From: Arthrobacter sp. NEB 688
GTDB lineage: Bacteria; Actinomycetota; Actinomycetes; Actinomycetales; Dermatophilaceae
Direction of reading: 5' to 3'
DNA length: 64,000 nucleotides
NCBI RefSeq assembly: GCF_013201035.1
Contig: NZ_CP053707.1
Span: 1,984,001 to 2,048,000 of the forward strand
Shown one piece after another: positions 47,345 to 56,626 of the stretch. The stretch's first letter is position 1; each line of letters starts with the position of its first letter. The position numbers and the translations under genes are program-made. The notes under the pieces are model-generated. The model did no database searches and was not told where the DNA came from. It was given only the letters and a program-made list of their open reading frames with translations.

Positions 47345-47923
47345 GTGAGCGTGGACGCGGAGACCGGGGCCGAGGCGCAGGTCGACGACGTCGCCGCCCG
47401 GCTCGTGGCCGGGTCGCGCGAGGCGCTCGAGGAGGCCTGGGCCCGCTGGTCGGGTCTCGTGCACACCCTCGCCGTCCGCTCGCTCGGCAACCACCACGAC
47501 GCCGAGGACGTGACCCAGCAGGTGTTCGTCGCGGCGTGGCGCGGCCGCCACACGCTCGACCCGGCCCGCGGGTCGGTCCCGGGGTGGCTCGTCGGCATCA
47601 CCCGCCACAAGGTCGCCGACGTGCACGCGCAGCGGGCCCGGCAGGCCCGCGACGCGGAGGCCGCGGCGCGGGAGGTCCTGCCGGAGGCGCACGCGGCGCC
47701 GCCCGAGGACCGCCTGGCCGCCCGCCTCCTGCTCGCCGACGCGCTCGACCGGCTCGGTGAACCTCGCGCCAGTGCCATCCGTCTGGCCCTCGTCGACGAA
47801 CTCACCCATGAGGAGGTCGCGCAACGGCTCGGCCTCCCGCTCGGCACCGTCAAGAGCCACATCCGCCGAGGACTCACGACCCTGCGACGCCACCTGGAGG
47901 AGGTGACCGATGACCACGCCTGA
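47345..47923 (+). CDS. ECF sigma factor, SigK-like
   Basis: A 192-residue ECF sigma factor. Region 2 is at about residues 28-98 (LGNHHDAEDVTQQVFVAAWRGRHTL, WLVGITRHKVADVHAQR). Region 4 is at about 130-185 (ALVDELTHEEVAQRLGLPLGTVKSHIRRGLTTLRRHL). DAEDVTQQVFVAAWR is close to SigK. The GTG lies 7 nt after TAGGGT (47332-47337), so its own gene is probably read by the housekeeping sigma. Its 3' end overlaps the RskA-like gene by 14 bp. Flanking fasciclin genes share a non-housekeeping promoter and are its likely targets. Confidence 0.88.
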   Translation: MSVDAETGAEAQVDDVAARLVAGSREALEEAWARWSGLVHTLAVRSLGNHHDAEDVTQQVFVAAWRGRHTLDPARGSVPGWLVGITRHKVADVHAQRARQARDAEAAAREVLPEAHAAPPEDRLAARLLLADALDRLGEPRASAIRLALVDELTHEEVAQRLGLPLGTVKSHIRRGLTTLRRHLEEVTDDHA

Positions 47924-48692
47924 CCACGCCGTCCACCCGGACGACGACCTCGTGCTGCTCGCGACCGGTCACCCCGTGCCCGCCGAGGTCTCGGTCCACC
48001 TCGACTCCTGCCCCCGCTGCGCCCACGAGCTCGCGGCCCTGCGTGCCGTGTCCGAGCTGCTGCGCGACCCGGTCCACCTCGTCGACGCCCCCGTCGGCCT
48101 CTGGGACAAGGTCTCCGCCGAGATCGACCGCGACGAGGACGGCCGGCCCCTGCTGACCGTCGTCGACGGCGAGGTCCCGGACGACGCCCCCGCCTCCGCC
48201 GCCGCGGTCGACCGGTCCCCGGCGCCCACGGGCCCGACGCGGCGCCGCCGCTTCGGCGGGGCCTGGCTCGTCGCCGCCGCGGCCGCCGGCATCGTCGTCG
48301 GCGGGGTCGGCGTCCGCGCCCTCGAGAGCCCCGCGCCGCAGCCGACGCCCTCGACGGTCGTCCTGGGCCAGACCAAGCTCGACACCCTCGACACCCAGCA
48401 GGTCCTCGGGGCGGCGAGCGCCGTCCGCGTCGACGGCCACCTCGACCTCGACGTCGACACGCCGGCGCTCGACCCGGGCCCGGGCTACCTCGAGGTCTGG
48501 CTCATCAACAAGGACCTGCGGCGGATGGTGTCCGTCGGCGTCCTGCGGCCGGGCGACGGCAACCAGCGCTTCGCCATCGACCAGTCGCTCATCGACCAGG
48601 GCTACGTCATCGTCGACATCTCCCGCGAGGGCTACGACGACAAGCCCGAGCACTCCGGCGACAGCATCGCCCGCGGCACGCTCGCCCTGTGA
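47910..48692 (+). CDS. Anti-sigma factor, RskA type
   Basis: A 260-residue membrane anti-sigma factor. The cytoplasmic zinc anti-sigma domain has His30-x3-Cys34-x2-Cys37. One membrane span is at about residues 117-136, preceded by RRRR. The C-terminal RskA domain is extracytoplasmic (GPGYLEVWLINKDLRRMVSVGVL and the HSGDSIARGTLAL end). In mycobacteria RskA holds SigK and is cleaved by Rip1 in response to an unknown signal. The same mechanism is plausible here. The ATG overlaps the sigma gene by 14 bp. Confidence 0.9.
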   Translation: MTTPDHAVHPDDDLVLLATGHPVPAEVSVHLDSCPRCAHELAALRAVSELLRDPVHLVDAPVGLWDKVSAEIDRDEDGRPLLTVVDGEVPDDAPASAAAVDRSPAPTGPTRRRRFGGAWLVAAAAAGIVVGGVGVRALESPAPQPTPSTVVLGQTKLDTLDTQQVLGAASAVRVDGHLDLDVDTPALDPGPGYLEVWLINKDLRRMVSVGVLRPGDGNQRFAIDQSLIDQGYVIVDISREGYDDKPEHSGDSIARGTLAL

Positions 48693-48708
48693 CGAGCAGA
48701 CGCCGTAC

Positions 48709-48754
48709 GCACGGACGGGCCCCGGGTGCAGGTGCACCCGGGGCCCGTCCGTGC
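48709..48754. terminator. Bidirectional hairpin, 22-bp perfect stem
   Basis: The arms 48709-48730 and 48733-48754 are perfectly complementary over 22 bp with only GG between. In RNA the inner TGCA pairs would open to form the loop. It lies between the convergent stop codons of the anti-sigma and fasciclin lipoprotein genes. No T-run. Confidence 0.75.
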
Positions 48755-48761
48755 CGGTGGC

Positions 48762-49352
48762 TCAGCCCTGGGGCACGAGCACGCCGTCGATGACGTGGAT
48801 GACGCCGTTCGTGGCCTCGATGTCGGTCTGCGTCACGGTGACCTCGCCGCCGGAGGTGTCGGTGAGCGTGACCGTGTCGCCGTCGACGCCGACGGTCAGC
48901 TTCTCGCCGTTGACGGTCTCGACCTCCTGGCCGTCCATCGTCGCGACGTCCGCGGCCATGACCTTGCCCGGCACGACGTGGTAGGTGAGGACGTCGGTCA
49001 GGGCGCCCTTCGGGTCGGCGAGCAGGTCGTCGAGGGTGCCGGCGGGCAGCGCGGTGAACGCCTCGTCGGTCGGCGCGAAGACCGTGTACGGCCCCTCGCC
49101 CTTGAGGGTCTCGACGAGGCCGGCGGCCTCGAGCGCGGTGGCGAGGGTGGTGAAGCCGCCCGCGGCGACGGCGGTGTCGACGATGTCGGCGGAGGCGGCG
49201 GCCGACTCCGAGGCGCTGGGCGAGGCGGAGGTGGGCGCGGCCGAGGAGGTGGCCGGGGCGCTCGCCCCCGCGTCGGTGTCGGAGTCCGACCCACAGGCGC
49301 TGACGACGAGCGCGAGGGAGAGGGCGGCGGTGGCGGCGAGGGTGCGTCGCAT
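48762..49352 (-). CDS. Fasciclin-domain lipoprotein
   Basis: A 196-residue exported lipoprotein. The signal peptide ends with the lipobox LVVSAC, so the mature protein is anchored at its N-terminal Cys, followed by a Ser/Ala/Thr-rich linker of about 40 residues. The FAS1 domain shows [28 protein letters not shown] and [13 protein letters not shown]. It is the lipid-anchored counterpart of the secreted FAS1 protein on the other side of the sigma pair, as MPT83 is to MPT70 in mycobacteria. The ATG has GAAGGA 8 nt upstream. The promoter matches the other fasciclin gene. Confidence 0.9.
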   Translation of the reverse strand: MRRTLAATAALSLALVVSACGSDSDTDAGASAPATSSAAPTSASPSASESAAASADIVDTAVAAGGFTTLATALEAAGLVETLKGEGPYTVFAPTDEAFTALPAGTLDDLLADPKGALTDVLTYHVVPGKVMAADVATMDGQEVETVNGEKLTVGVDGDTVTLTDTSGGEVTVTQTDIEATNGVIHVIDGVLVPQG

Positions 49353-49394
49353 GACGGGGTCCTTCCGGAAGGGGTGTGTGACCTGACACCCCCT

Positions 49395-49424
49395 CTTCCG
49401 CCGGGACCCCGCCCGTGGATGCAC
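49395..49424 (-). promoter_or_regulatory. ECF-type promoter of fasciclin lipoprotein gene
   Basis: On the minus strand GTGCATCC (49424-49417), a 16-bp spacer (49416-49401) and CGGAAG (49400-49395). The first 13 defined bases differ from the other fasciclin promoter only at the last position. A leader of about 36 nt follows. Confidence 0.7.
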
Positions 49425-49525
49425 TTCCTTCGACAAACTTTAGACGAACCCACGACGGGCACCGCCCCGGGTCGATCGGCGGGACATCCGGGCGCGGCCC
49501 CGCCGGCGAACCTAGGATGACCGGC

Positions 49526-51226
49526 ATGACGACGACGCCCGACATCAAGCCCCGCAGCCGCGACGTCACGGACGGTCTCGAGAAGACCGCCGCGCGAGGG
49601 ATGCTGCGCGCCGTCGGCATGGGCGACGACGACTTCGCGAAGCCCCAGATCGGCGTCGCGAGCTCGTGGAACGAGATCACCCCGTGCAACCTCTCGCTCG
49701 ACCGGCTGGCCAAGGCGGTCAAGGACGGCGTGCACGCGGGTCAGGGCTACCCGCTCGAGTTCGGCACCATCTCGGTCTCCGACGGCATCTCGATGGGCCA
49801 CGAGGGGATGCACTTCTCGCTCGTCAGCCGCGAGATCATCGCCGACTCGGTCGAGACCGTCATGAGCGCCGAGCGCCTCGACGGCTCGGTCCTGCTCGCC
49901 GGCTGCGACAAGTCCCTGCCCGGGATGCTCATGGCCGCCGCGCGCCTCGACCTCGCCTCGGTCTTCCTCTACGCGGGCTCGATCCTCCCCGGCATCGCCA
50001 AGCTGTCCGACGGCACCGAGAAGACCGTGACGATCATCGACGCCTTCGAGGCGGTCGGCGCGTGCCTCGCGGGCAAGATGAGCCGCGAGGACGTCGACGC
50101 CATCGAGCGCGCCATCTGCCCCGGTGAGGGTGCCTGCGGCGGCATGTACACCGCCAACACGATGGCCTCCGTCGCCGAGGCGATGGGGATGTCGCTGCCC
50201 GGCTCGGCCGCCCCGCCGGCCACCGACCGCCGCCGCGACGGCTTCGCCCGCAAGTCCGGCGAGGCGGTCGTCGAGCTGCTGCGCCGCGGCATCACCGCGC
50301 GCGACATCATGACCAAGGAGGCGTTCGAGAACGCCATCGCCGTCGTCATGGCCTTCGGCGGCTCGACCAACGCGGTCCTGCACCTGCTGGCCATCGCGCA
50401 CGAGGCCGAGGTCGACCTGACGATCGACGACTTCCAGCGCATCGGCGCCCGGGTGCCGCACCTCGCCGACGTCAAGCCCTTCGGCCGCTTCGTCATGACC
50501 GACATCGACCGCGTCGGCGGCGTCCCCGTCGTCATGCGCGCGCTGCTGGACGCCGGTCTGCTGCACGGCGACTGCCTCACCGTCACCGGACGCACCGTCG
50601 CCGAGAACCTCGCCGACATCCGCCCGCCGGACCCCGACGGGCACGTCGTGCGCGCGATGAGCGAGCCGATCCACCGCACCGGCGGCCTCACCATCCTCAA
50701 GGGCTCGCTCGCCCCCGAGGGCGCGGTCGTCAAGTCGGCCGGCTTCGACTCCGACGTCTTCGAGGGCACCGCCCGCGTCTTCGACGGCGAGCGCGCCGCG
50801 ATGGACGCCGTCGAGCAGGGCGCGCTCACCGCCGGCGACGTCGTCGTCATCCGCTACGAGGGGCCCAAGGGCGGCCCGGGGATGCGCGAGATGCTCGCCG
50901 TCACCGGGGCGATCAAGGGCGCCGGGCTCGGCAAGGACGTGCTCCTGCTCACCGACGGCCGCTTCAGCGGCGGCACGACCGGCCTGTGCGTCGGCCACGT
51001 CGCGCCCGAGGCCGTCGACGAGGGCCCGGTCGCGTTCGTGCGCGACGGCGACCGCATCCGCCTCGACGTCGCCCACGCGACGCTCGACCTCCTCGTCGAC
51101 GACGCCGAGATGGAGCGTCGTCGCGCCGAGGGCGTGACCCACCCGGAGCCGAAGTACACCCGCGGGGTGCTCGCCAAGTACCGCCGGCTGGTGCAGAGCG
51201 CCAGCACGGGGGCGGTGTGTGACTGA
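49526..51226 (+). CDS. ilvD: Dihydroxy-acid dehydratase
   Basis: IlvD dehydrates dihydroxyisovalerate and dihydroxymethylvalerate, the penultimate step of valine and isoleucine synthesis. It carries an Fe-S cluster. It has 566 residues. Cluster and metal ligands are visible in [26 protein letters not shown] (Cys127) and [26 protein letters not shown] and [18 protein letters not shown] are catalytic-domain signatures. The ATG at 49526 is 7 nt after TAGGAT (49513-49518). It overlaps the following ABC gene by 8 bp, linking them in one transcript. Confidence 0.96.
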   Translation: MTTTPDIKPRSRDVTDGLEKTAARGMLRAVGMGDDDFAKPQIGVASSWNEITPCNLSLDRLAKAVKDGVHAGQGYPLEFGTISVSDGISMGHEGMHFSLVSREIIADSVETVMSAERLDGSVLLAGCDKSLPGMLMAAARLDLASVFLYAGSILPGIAKLSDGTEKTVTIIDAFEAVGACLAGKMSREDVDAIERAICPGEGACGGMYTANTMASVAEAMGMSLPGSAAPPATDRRRDGFARKSGEAVVELLRRGITARDIMTKEAFENAIAVVMAFGGSTNAVLHLLAIAHEAEVDLTIDDFQRIGARVPHLADVKPFGRFVMTDIDRVGGVPVVMRALLDAGLLHGDCLTVTGRTVAENLADIRPPDPDGHVVRAMSEPIHRTGGLTILKGSLAPEGAVVKSAGFDSDVFEGTARVFDGERAAMDAVEQGALTAGDVVVIRYEGPKGGPGMREMLAVTGAIKGAGLGKDVLLLTDGRFSGGTTGLCVGHVAPEAVDEGPVAFVRDGDRIRLDVAHATLDLLVDDAEMERRRAEGVTHPEPKYTRGVLAKYRRLVQSASTGAVCD

Positions 51227-51992
51227 CGCCCCGGGGGAGGGGCCGGCGCTCGAGCTCGTCGGCCTCGTCAAGGAGTTCCGGGGGCGACGGGTGGTCCACG
51301 GGCTCTCGCTCGCGGTGCCCCGCGGCTGCCTCTACGGGCTCGTCGGGCCCAACGGCGCCGGCAAGACGACGACGCTGTCGATGGCGACCGGTCTCCTGCG
51401 GCCGACCGCCGGCACCGCCCGGGTCCTCGGCCACGACGTCTGGGCCGACCCGCCGGCCGCCAAGGCGGTCATGGGGGTCGCGCCCGACGGGCTGCGGCTG
51501 TTCGAGCAGCTCGGCGGCCGTGAGCTCCTGCACTACGTCGCCGACCTGCGCCGGATGCCGCAGGAGGTGAGCCGGCCCCGCGCCCAGGAGCTGCTCACCG
51601 TCCTCGACCTCGCCGACGACGCCGACACGGTCGTCGCCGACTACAGCGCCGGCATGGTCAAGAAGATCAGCCTCGCGGCGGCGCTCATCCACGCGCCGCG
51701 GCTGCTCGTGCTCGACGAGCCGTTCGAGGCCGTCGACCCCGTCTCGGGGCAGGCCATCCGGACCATCCTGCGGCGCTACGTCGCGACCGGCGGCACGGTC
51801 GTCATGTCGAGCCACGTCATGGAGCTCGTCGAGGGCCTCTGCGACCGGGTGGCGGTCGTCGCGGGCGGCCGGGTGCTCGCCGAGGACACCGTCGCCGCGC
51901 TCACCACCACCGGTTCGCTGCACCAGCGCTTCCTCGAGCTCGTCGGGGCCGGTGACGTCTCGGAGGACGGCCTGACCTGGCTCGGCGGATGA
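51219..51992 (+). CDS. ABC transporter ATP-binding protein
   Basis: A 257-residue ABC ATPase. The Walker A is [12 protein letters not shown], the Q-loop lies near [15 protein letters not shown], Walker B is LLVLDEPFE and the H-loop His is in [11 protein letters not shown]. The signature motif is atypical, [10 protein letters not shown] in place of LSGGQ, as seen in some exporter ATPases of the CcmA/NatA type. The partner permease is encoded 7 bp downstream. The start GTG lies inside the ilvD 3' end. The substrate is unknown. Confidence 0.9.
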   Translation: MTDAPGEGPALELVGLVKEFRGRRVVHGLSLAVPRGCLYGLVGPNGAGKTTTLSMATGLLRPTAGTARVLGHDVWADPPAAKAVMGVAPDGLRLFEQLGGRELLHYVADLRRMPQEVSRPRAQELLTVLDLADDADTVVADYSAGMVKKISLAAALIHAPRLLVLDEPFEAVDPVSGQAIRTILRRYVATGGTVVMSSHVMELVEGLCDRVAVVAGGRVLAEDTVAALTTTGSLHQRFLELVGAGDVSEDGLTWLGG

Positions 51993-51999
51993 CCGGCCG

Positions 52000-53571
52000 A
52001 TGACGCTCCTCGTCGTCCGGCTCCGGCTGCGGATGTGGTGGACGGCCATGTCCCGCAGCTCGATCCACCTCGTCTCGTCGATCATCGGCGCCCTCGTGGC
52101 GCTCGGCGTGGTCGGCGTCCTCGGGCCGTCGATCGCCCTGCTCGCCGCGCGCCCGCTCGCCCTCACGGCGGTCACCGTCCCGCTCTTCGCCGGGGCCACG
52201 CTGTCCTGGCTCGTCCTCAGCCTCGTCGCGACCGGTGTCGACAACGTCCTCGACCCGGCGCGCTTCACGGTCCTGCCGGTGCGGGCGCCCGAGCTCGCCC
52301 GGGGGGTGCTGGCGGCGACCTTCACCGGCATCCCGGCGGTCCTGCTCTCGCTCCTCGCGCTCGCGCAGGTGATCGCCTGGTCGGCGCACCCCGCGGCCCT
52401 CCCGGCCGCCCTGCTCGCGGCGGTGCTCGGGACGCTCACCGCGGTCCTGCTCTCGCGCGCGGTGACGAGCACGCTCGCCGGGGTCATGACGAGCCGGACC
52501 GGGCGCCTCCTCGGGGCCGGGGTCGTCGCGCTCGTCACCCTCCTCCCGCTCGTCCTCAACGTGCTCGTCACGGCGGGCGGGTCGGGCCCGGACCTGCGCG
52601 ACCTCGACGCGCGGGGCGCGGCGGTCGTCGCGTCGTGGACGCCGGTCGGCTGGGCGTGGGGCCTGCCCTTCGACGTCGCGACCGGGCGGTGGCCCGCGGC
52701 CCTCGCCCACCTCGGGCTCGCGCTCGCGCTCCTCGTCGTGCTGTGGCGGGTGTGGGTCCGGCAGCTGGAGCGGGTGCTGGTCTCCCCGATGACGAGCAGC
52801 GGAGGCCACCGCATCGGCCCCGGCCGGCTGCTGCCGCGGCTGCTCGGGAGCTCGCCGACGTCGGCGGTCGCCGCCCGCCGGATCCGGGCCTGGTACCGCG
52901 ACAACCGGCTCGTGAGCATCGCCCTGCGCACGGCCGTCCTGCCGGTGTTCTTCGTGGCCCAGGCGGCCGTCACCGGGACGGGCGCGCTCGCCGGTGTCGG
53001 CGTCGTCACCCTCGCCGTCTTCGCCGGCCTCACGCTGATGAACGACCTCGCCTTCGACGGGCCGGCCTGGTGGGTGCACGTGAGCACGGGCGTGCGCGGG
53101 TGGGAGGACCGGCTCGGCCGGGTGCTGGCCTCGGCCGTGGTCTTCGGGCCGGTGCTGGCCCTCACCTTCGTCGTCTCCGTCGGCATCGGCGCCATCGAGG
53201 CCGTGCCCGCGTGGCTGGCCGTGGTGCTCGCCGCGCTCCTGGCCAGCCTCGGGCTGGCGAGCGGGGTGGGCGCGGTCCTGCCGGGCACCGCGCCGCGCAC
53301 CGGCGGCAACCCGTTCGCCGCGTCGTCCGGGGGTGCGGCCCAGGGCTGCCTCACCGCGCTCGTGTCGTTCGTCGGCCCCGTCGTCCTCGTCCTGCCCGTC
53401 GTCCTCGCGGCGGTGCTGGCGCGGGGGAACGCGCTCGTCGGGTGGCTCGTCGTCGTCGGCGCCGGCCTCTACGGCGCCGGGCTGCTCGTCGCCGGCGTCG
53501 TGCTCGGGGGGCGCCACCTCGACCGCACCGCCCCCGAGATGCTCGGCCGCCTCGGCCAGGCCCAGGTCTGA
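52000..53571 (+). CDS. ABC transporter permease (ABC-2-like)
   Basis: A 523-residue membrane protein with about twelve hydrophobic segments, beginning LRLRMWWTAMSRSSIHLVSSIIGALVALG. There is a charged cytoplasmic stretch around RQLERVLVSPM and LLGSSPTSAVAARRIRAWYRDNRLVSIALR. The arrangement of an ATPase followed by a single large permease is typical of two-gene exporters. There is no clear substrate clue; linkage to ilvD may be incidental. It is convergent with the FUSC-like gene, 9 bp apart. Confidence 0.82.
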   Translation: MTLLVVRLRLRMWWTAMSRSSIHLVSSIIGALVALGVVGVLGPSIALLAARPLALTAVTVPLFAGATLSWLVLSLVATGVDNVLDPARFTVLPVRAPELARGVLAATFTGIPAVLLSLLALAQVIAWSAHPAALPAALLAAVLGTLTAVLLSRAVTSTLAGVMTSRTGRLLGAGVVALVTLLPLVLNVLVTAGGSGPDLRDLDARGAAVVASWTPVGWAWGLPFDVATGRWPAALAHLGLALALLVVLWRVWVRQLERVLVSPMTSSGGHRIGPGRLLPRLLGSSPTSAVAARRIRAWYRDNRLVSIALRTAVLPVFFVAQAAVTGTGALAGVGVVTLAVFAGLTLMNDLAFDGPAWWVHVSTGVRGWEDRLGRVLASAVVFGPVLALTFVVSVGIGAIEAVPAWLAVVLAALLASLGLASGVGAVLPGTAPRTGGNPFAASSGGAAQGCLTALVSFVGPVVLVLPVVLAAVLARGNALVGWLVVVGAGLYGAGLLVAGVVLGGRHLDRTAPEMLGRLGQAQV

Positions 53572-53580
53572 CCGGACGGG

Positions 53581-54516
53581 TCAGCCGCGCCGGCCGGACT
53601 CCACCCGCCACAACAGGGCCGCGACGAGCGCGGCGAGCCCGGCGCCCGCCACCGTGAGCAGCAGGCGCTCCACGGCCACCCCCGAGGTCGAGCCGGCGAG
53701 GTCGCTGGAGCCGACGAGCACGATGGCCGCGCTCGACGTCCCGGCCATCCAGCGGGTCTCGCGCACCGCCGTCCACGCGAGGGCCAGGACCCCGAGCGCA
53801 CCGGCGGCGGCGAGGACGACGACGGTGGGGACGAGGGCCACCGCGAGGACCGCGAGGACGACGCCCACGACGGTGCCGACGATGCGGGCCGTCGCCTGCG
53901 CGGCGGTCTCGTCCCGCGACACCGCGAGCACCATCGCGACCGCGACGACGAGCCAGTAGCCGTGCCCGAGGCCGAGCGCGCTCGTCACGGTGGTGCCGGC
54001 CCCGGCGACGACGGCGGTCGCCAGCGCGTGCCGGCCCGCCTCGGCGGCGGGCACCGGCTGCGGTGCGGCGCCCACCCGGGCCGCGGTCGCCGCCGCAGCG
54101 ACGAGCAGCGCGCCGAGGCCGACCCACAGGGTGACGGTGCCGCCGGTCCGGCCGAGGGGCAGGCCGGCGCCGAGCGCCGCGAGGACCGGCAGGAAGGTCG
54201 CGAGGCGCGCCGCCCGGCGGGTGAGCGGCACCTGGGCCAGCGAGGCCGCGGCCACGGCCGCACCGGCGGCGACCGGGTGGTCGGCGGCGAGCGAGCCGAG
54301 CCCGAAGGAGGCCGCGCAGAGCGCCGCCACCACGGCCCGGGTGCGGACGCCGACGTCGGTGCCGGCAGCGGTCCCGACCCCCAGCGCGCCGAGGAGGATG
54401 CCGAGCGCCGGGCCGCGCCCGACGACCGTCCCGACGAGCGCGGCCACGACGGCGACGACGACGACGAGCGCGGTCGCGAGGACGAGGACGCGCCGGGGCG
54501 GCCACGGGACGGTCAC
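53581..54516 (-). CDS. FUSC-family membrane protein
   Basis: A 311-residue protein with about ten spans. The central-to-C-terminal part carries FUSC/aromatic-acid exporter features: GHGYWLVVAVAMVLAVSRDETAAQATARIVGTVVGVVLA and then repeated valine/alanine-rich spans. FUSC proteins are related to AaeB efflux subunits. Here the cytoplasmic domain is absent, so this is a short form. The GTG lies 6 nt after TAGCCT (54528-54523). The function is not proven. Confidence 0.72.
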   Translation of the reverse strand: MTVPWPPRRVLVLATALVVVVAVVAALVGTVVGRGPALGILLGALGVGTAAGTDVGVRTRAVVAALCAASFGLGSLAADHPVAAGAAVAAASLAQVPLTRRAARLATFLPVLAALGAGLPLGRTGGTVTLWVGLGALLVAAAATAARVGAAPQPVPAAEAGRHALATAVVAGAGTTVTSALGLGHGYWLVVAVAMVLAVSRDETAAQATARIVGTVVGVVLAVLAVALVPTVVVLAAAGALGVLALAWTAVRETRWMAGTSSAAIVLVGSSDLAGSTSGVAVERLLLTVAGAGLAALVAALLWRVESGRRG

Positions 54517-54646
54517 GGCGCGAGGCTAGCGCGGCCCGAGGAGAGGATGCCCACCCTGCGAGCACCGCTGGCCCCCACCGGCGCCGGACGTGAGGATGGC
54601 GGTGCCGCCGTCGCCACCCCGGCGCGGCCGCGCCGAGGAGGACCCC

Positions 54647-55372
54647 GTGAGCCGCTGGCACCCGCAGGCCTGGACGATCGCGACGGACGTCGAGCGCCCC
54701 GACCCCGCCCTCGTGGCGCGGCTCGCGCAGCTCCCGACGACGCAGATCGCCGACGGCGGGGGACCGGTCGCGGTCGTGGGGCCGGGCATCGGGCCGATGG
54801 TGTCGGCCACCGAGGTCTGCGGGCCGGCCGTCACGCTGTGGGCCGCCCCCGGCGACATCCTCCACGTGCTCAAGTCGCCCGACCTCGTCCAGCCCGGTGA
54901 CGTCCTCGTCGTCGACGGCGGTGGCCGGCTCGACGCGGCGGTCCTCGGCGACGTCATCAGCGGGCGGCTGCAGGCCCGCGGGGGCGTCGGCGCGGTCGTC
55001 GACGGCGCGGTGCGCGACCTCGAGGGGATCGAGGCCCTCGGGTTCCCGGTGCACGCCCGCGGGGCCCACCCGGCGACCGGCTCGACGACCGGCCCCGGCG
55101 CGCTCAACGTGCCGGTGCAGCTCGGGGGAGTCGCGGTGCACCCCGGAGACGTCGTGCGGGCCGACCGCAGCGGGGTCGTCGTCGTGCGCCGCGAGGGCCT
55201 GGCCGAGGCGGTCGAGCGGGCCGAGCGGGTGGCCCGGCGCGAGGAGCAGTGGCAGGCGGCCTTCGCGGCCGGCGCGGGGGTCGACGAGGTCCTCGGCATC
55301 GACGCCCTCATCGCCGAGAAGGCGGCCGCCGCGGGGGCCACCGGTGGCCCCGAGGTCGAGGAGCGGGCATGA
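54647..55372 (+). CDS. RraA-family protein (aldolase-like)
   Basis: A 241-residue protein with the RraA/HMG-aldolase fold: TTQIADGGGP, ATEVCGPAVTLWAAPGDIL, GDVLVVDGGGRLDAAVLGDVISGRLQARGGVGAVVDGAVRD and PVHARGAHPATGS. The last two carry the Gly/Arg-Asp metal and substrate pair of 4-hydroxy-4-methyl-2-oxoglutarate aldolases. It may act on an oxoacid. The RNase-E inhibitor role of E. coli RraA is less likely in a bacterium without that partner system. The GTG follows GAGGAGG. It overlaps ilvE by 4 bp. Confidence 0.82.
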   Translation: MSRWHPQAWTIATDVERPDPALVARLAQLPTTQIADGGGPVAVVGPGIGPMVSATEVCGPAVTLWAAPGDILHVLKSPDLVQPGDVLVVDGGGRLDAAVLGDVISGRLQARGGVGAVVDGAVRDLEGIEALGFPVHARGAHPATGSTTGPGALNVPVQLGGVAVHPGDVVRADRSGVVVVRREGLAEAVERAERVARREEQWQAAFAAGAGVDEVLGIDALIAEKAAAAGATGGPEVEERA

Positions 55373-56490
55373 GCGCGCCGACGACCCTCGGCGGTCTCCC
55401 CGTCACCGTCGAGCGGACGGCGGCCCCGCTCGAGGACGCGGCCCGGGCGGAGCGGATGCGGGACCCGGGCTTCGGCCGGGTCTTCACCGAGCACATGCTC
55501 ACCATCCGCTGGACGCGCGCGGGCGGCTGGGAGGACGCCCGCCTCACGCCCTACGGCCCGCTCTCCCTGGACCCGGCGACCTCCGCGCTGCACTACGGGC
55601 AGTCGGTCTTCGAGGGGTTCAAGGTCTACCGCGGCCCCGACGGCACGGTGGCCGCCTTCCGTCCCGAGGCGAACGCCGAGCGCTTCCGGGCCTCGGCCCG
55701 GCGGCTGTGCCTGCCGGAGCTGCCCGTCGAGGTGTTCACGGCCGCGGTCGACCTCCTCGTCGGGATCGACCACGCCTGGGTGCCGTCGACGCCCGGGCAC
55801 ACCCTCTACGTGCGCCCGCTGCTCTTCGCGAGCGAGCCCGAGCTCGTCGTGCGCCCCTCCGAGGAGTGCCTCTTCGTCCTCACCGCCTTCGTCGCCGCCG
55901 ACTACTTCCCGCGCGGGCCAAGGCCCGTCACGGTGTGGGTCGCCGACCACTTCGTGCGGGCCGCGCCCGGGGGCACGGGGGCGGCCAAGTGCGCGGCGAA
56001 CTACGCCGCCGGCCTCGCCGCGCAGGCCGAGGCGGCCGAGCAGGGGTGCGACCAGGTGGTCTTCCTCGACGCCGTCGAGCGCCGGTGGGTCGAGGAGCTC
56101 GGCGGGATGAACCTCGTCTTCGTCTACGGCGGCGAGACCCCGCGGCTCGTGACGCCGGCGCTCACCGGCACCCTGCTGCCCGGGATCACCCGCGACTCGC
56201 TCCTCACGCTCGCCCGCGACCTCGGCATGGAGGTCGAGGAGGGGCGGCTGTCGGTGCAGGACTGGGAGGCCGACGCGCGCTCCGGCGCGCTGACCGAGGT
56301 CCTGGCCTGCGGGACGGCCGCCGTGCTGACGCCCGTGGGGCGGGTGCGCCGGGACGGGGCCGAGTGGGTGGTCGGCGACGGCGGCACGGGGCCGGTGACG
56401 GCGGCGCTGCGCGAGCGGCTCCTCGCGGTCCAGGGTGGCTCGGCCCCCGACCCGCACGGCTGGCGCCACCCCGTCGGGCCGGTGGCGTGA
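55369..56490 (+). CDS. ilvE: Branched-chain amino acid aminotransferase
   Basis: IlvE makes the final transamination of valine, leucine and isoleucine. It has 373 residues of fold-type IV. Seen are SALHYGQSVFEGFKVYRG, LYVRPLLFASEP, the PLP lysine Lys207 in GAAKCAANYAAGL and CGTAAVLTPVGRVRR near the C-terminus. The ATG overlaps the RraA gene by ATGA, so they are cotranscribed. ilvBNC follow 79 bp downstream but with their own promoter and attenuator. Confidence 0.95.
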   Translation: MSAPTTLGGLPVTVERTAAPLEDAARAERMRDPGFGRVFTEHMLTIRWTRAGGWEDARLTPYGPLSLDPATSALHYGQSVFEGFKVYRGPDGTVAAFRPEANAERFRASARRLCLPELPVEVFTAAVDLLVGIDHAWVPSTPGHTLYVRPLLFASEPELVVRPSEECLFVLTAFVAADYFPRGPRPVTVWVADHFVRAAPGGTGAAKCAANYAAGLAAQAEAAEQGCDQVVFLDAVERRWVEELGGMNLVFVYGGETPRLVTPALTGTLLPGITRDSLLTLARDLGMEVEEGRLSVQDWEADARSGALTEVLACGTAAVLTPVGRVRRDGAEWVVGDGGTGPVTAALRERLLAVQGGSAPDPHGWRHPVGPVA

Positions 56491-56533
56491 CCGACGCCAC
56501 GGTCCCGGATGCTGGGACCGGCCGTCTCGCGGG

Positions 56534-56562
56534 TTGACACACCGGGGGGTGGGGGAGACAGT
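56534..56562 (+). promoter_or_regulatory. ilvB promoter (TTGACA-N17-GACAGT)
   Basis: A consensus -35 TTGACA (56534-56539), a 17-bp spacer and GACAGT (56557-56562) lie 6 nt before the GTG of the leader peptide. Transcription would start at or next to that GTG, making the leader peptide leaderless. Confidence 0.75.
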
Positions 56563-56568
56563 TGTCCC

Positions 56569-56604
56569 GTGGCCCGGATCCTCGTACTTCCCCAGCGCGC
56601 CTGA
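56569..56604 (+). CDS. ilvB leader peptide (VARILVLPQRA)
   Basis: An 11-codon frame, GTG to TGA, with the run Ile-Leu-Val-Leu at positions 4-7. The content of regulated branched-chain amino acids, the position just after the promoter and the attenuator hairpins directly downstream mark it as a leader peptide. Ribosomes stalling here for lack of charged Ile, Leu or Val tRNA would change folding of the leader RNA. It is of the type known for actinobacterial ilvB operons such as that of Corynebacterium. Confidence 0.8.
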   Translation: MARILVLPQRA

Positions 56605-56626
56605 CGCACCAGCGACCAGGCGCGCT
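56594..56626 (+). promoter_or_regulatory. Pause hairpin of the ilvB attenuator
   Basis: AGCGCGCCTG (56594-56603) pairs perfectly with CAGGCGCGCT (56617-56626) over 10 bp. Its 5' arm covers the last codons and stop of the leader peptide, so it should form only when the ribosome is absent or has released. This is the 1:2 pause element of classic attenuators. Confidence 0.75.
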
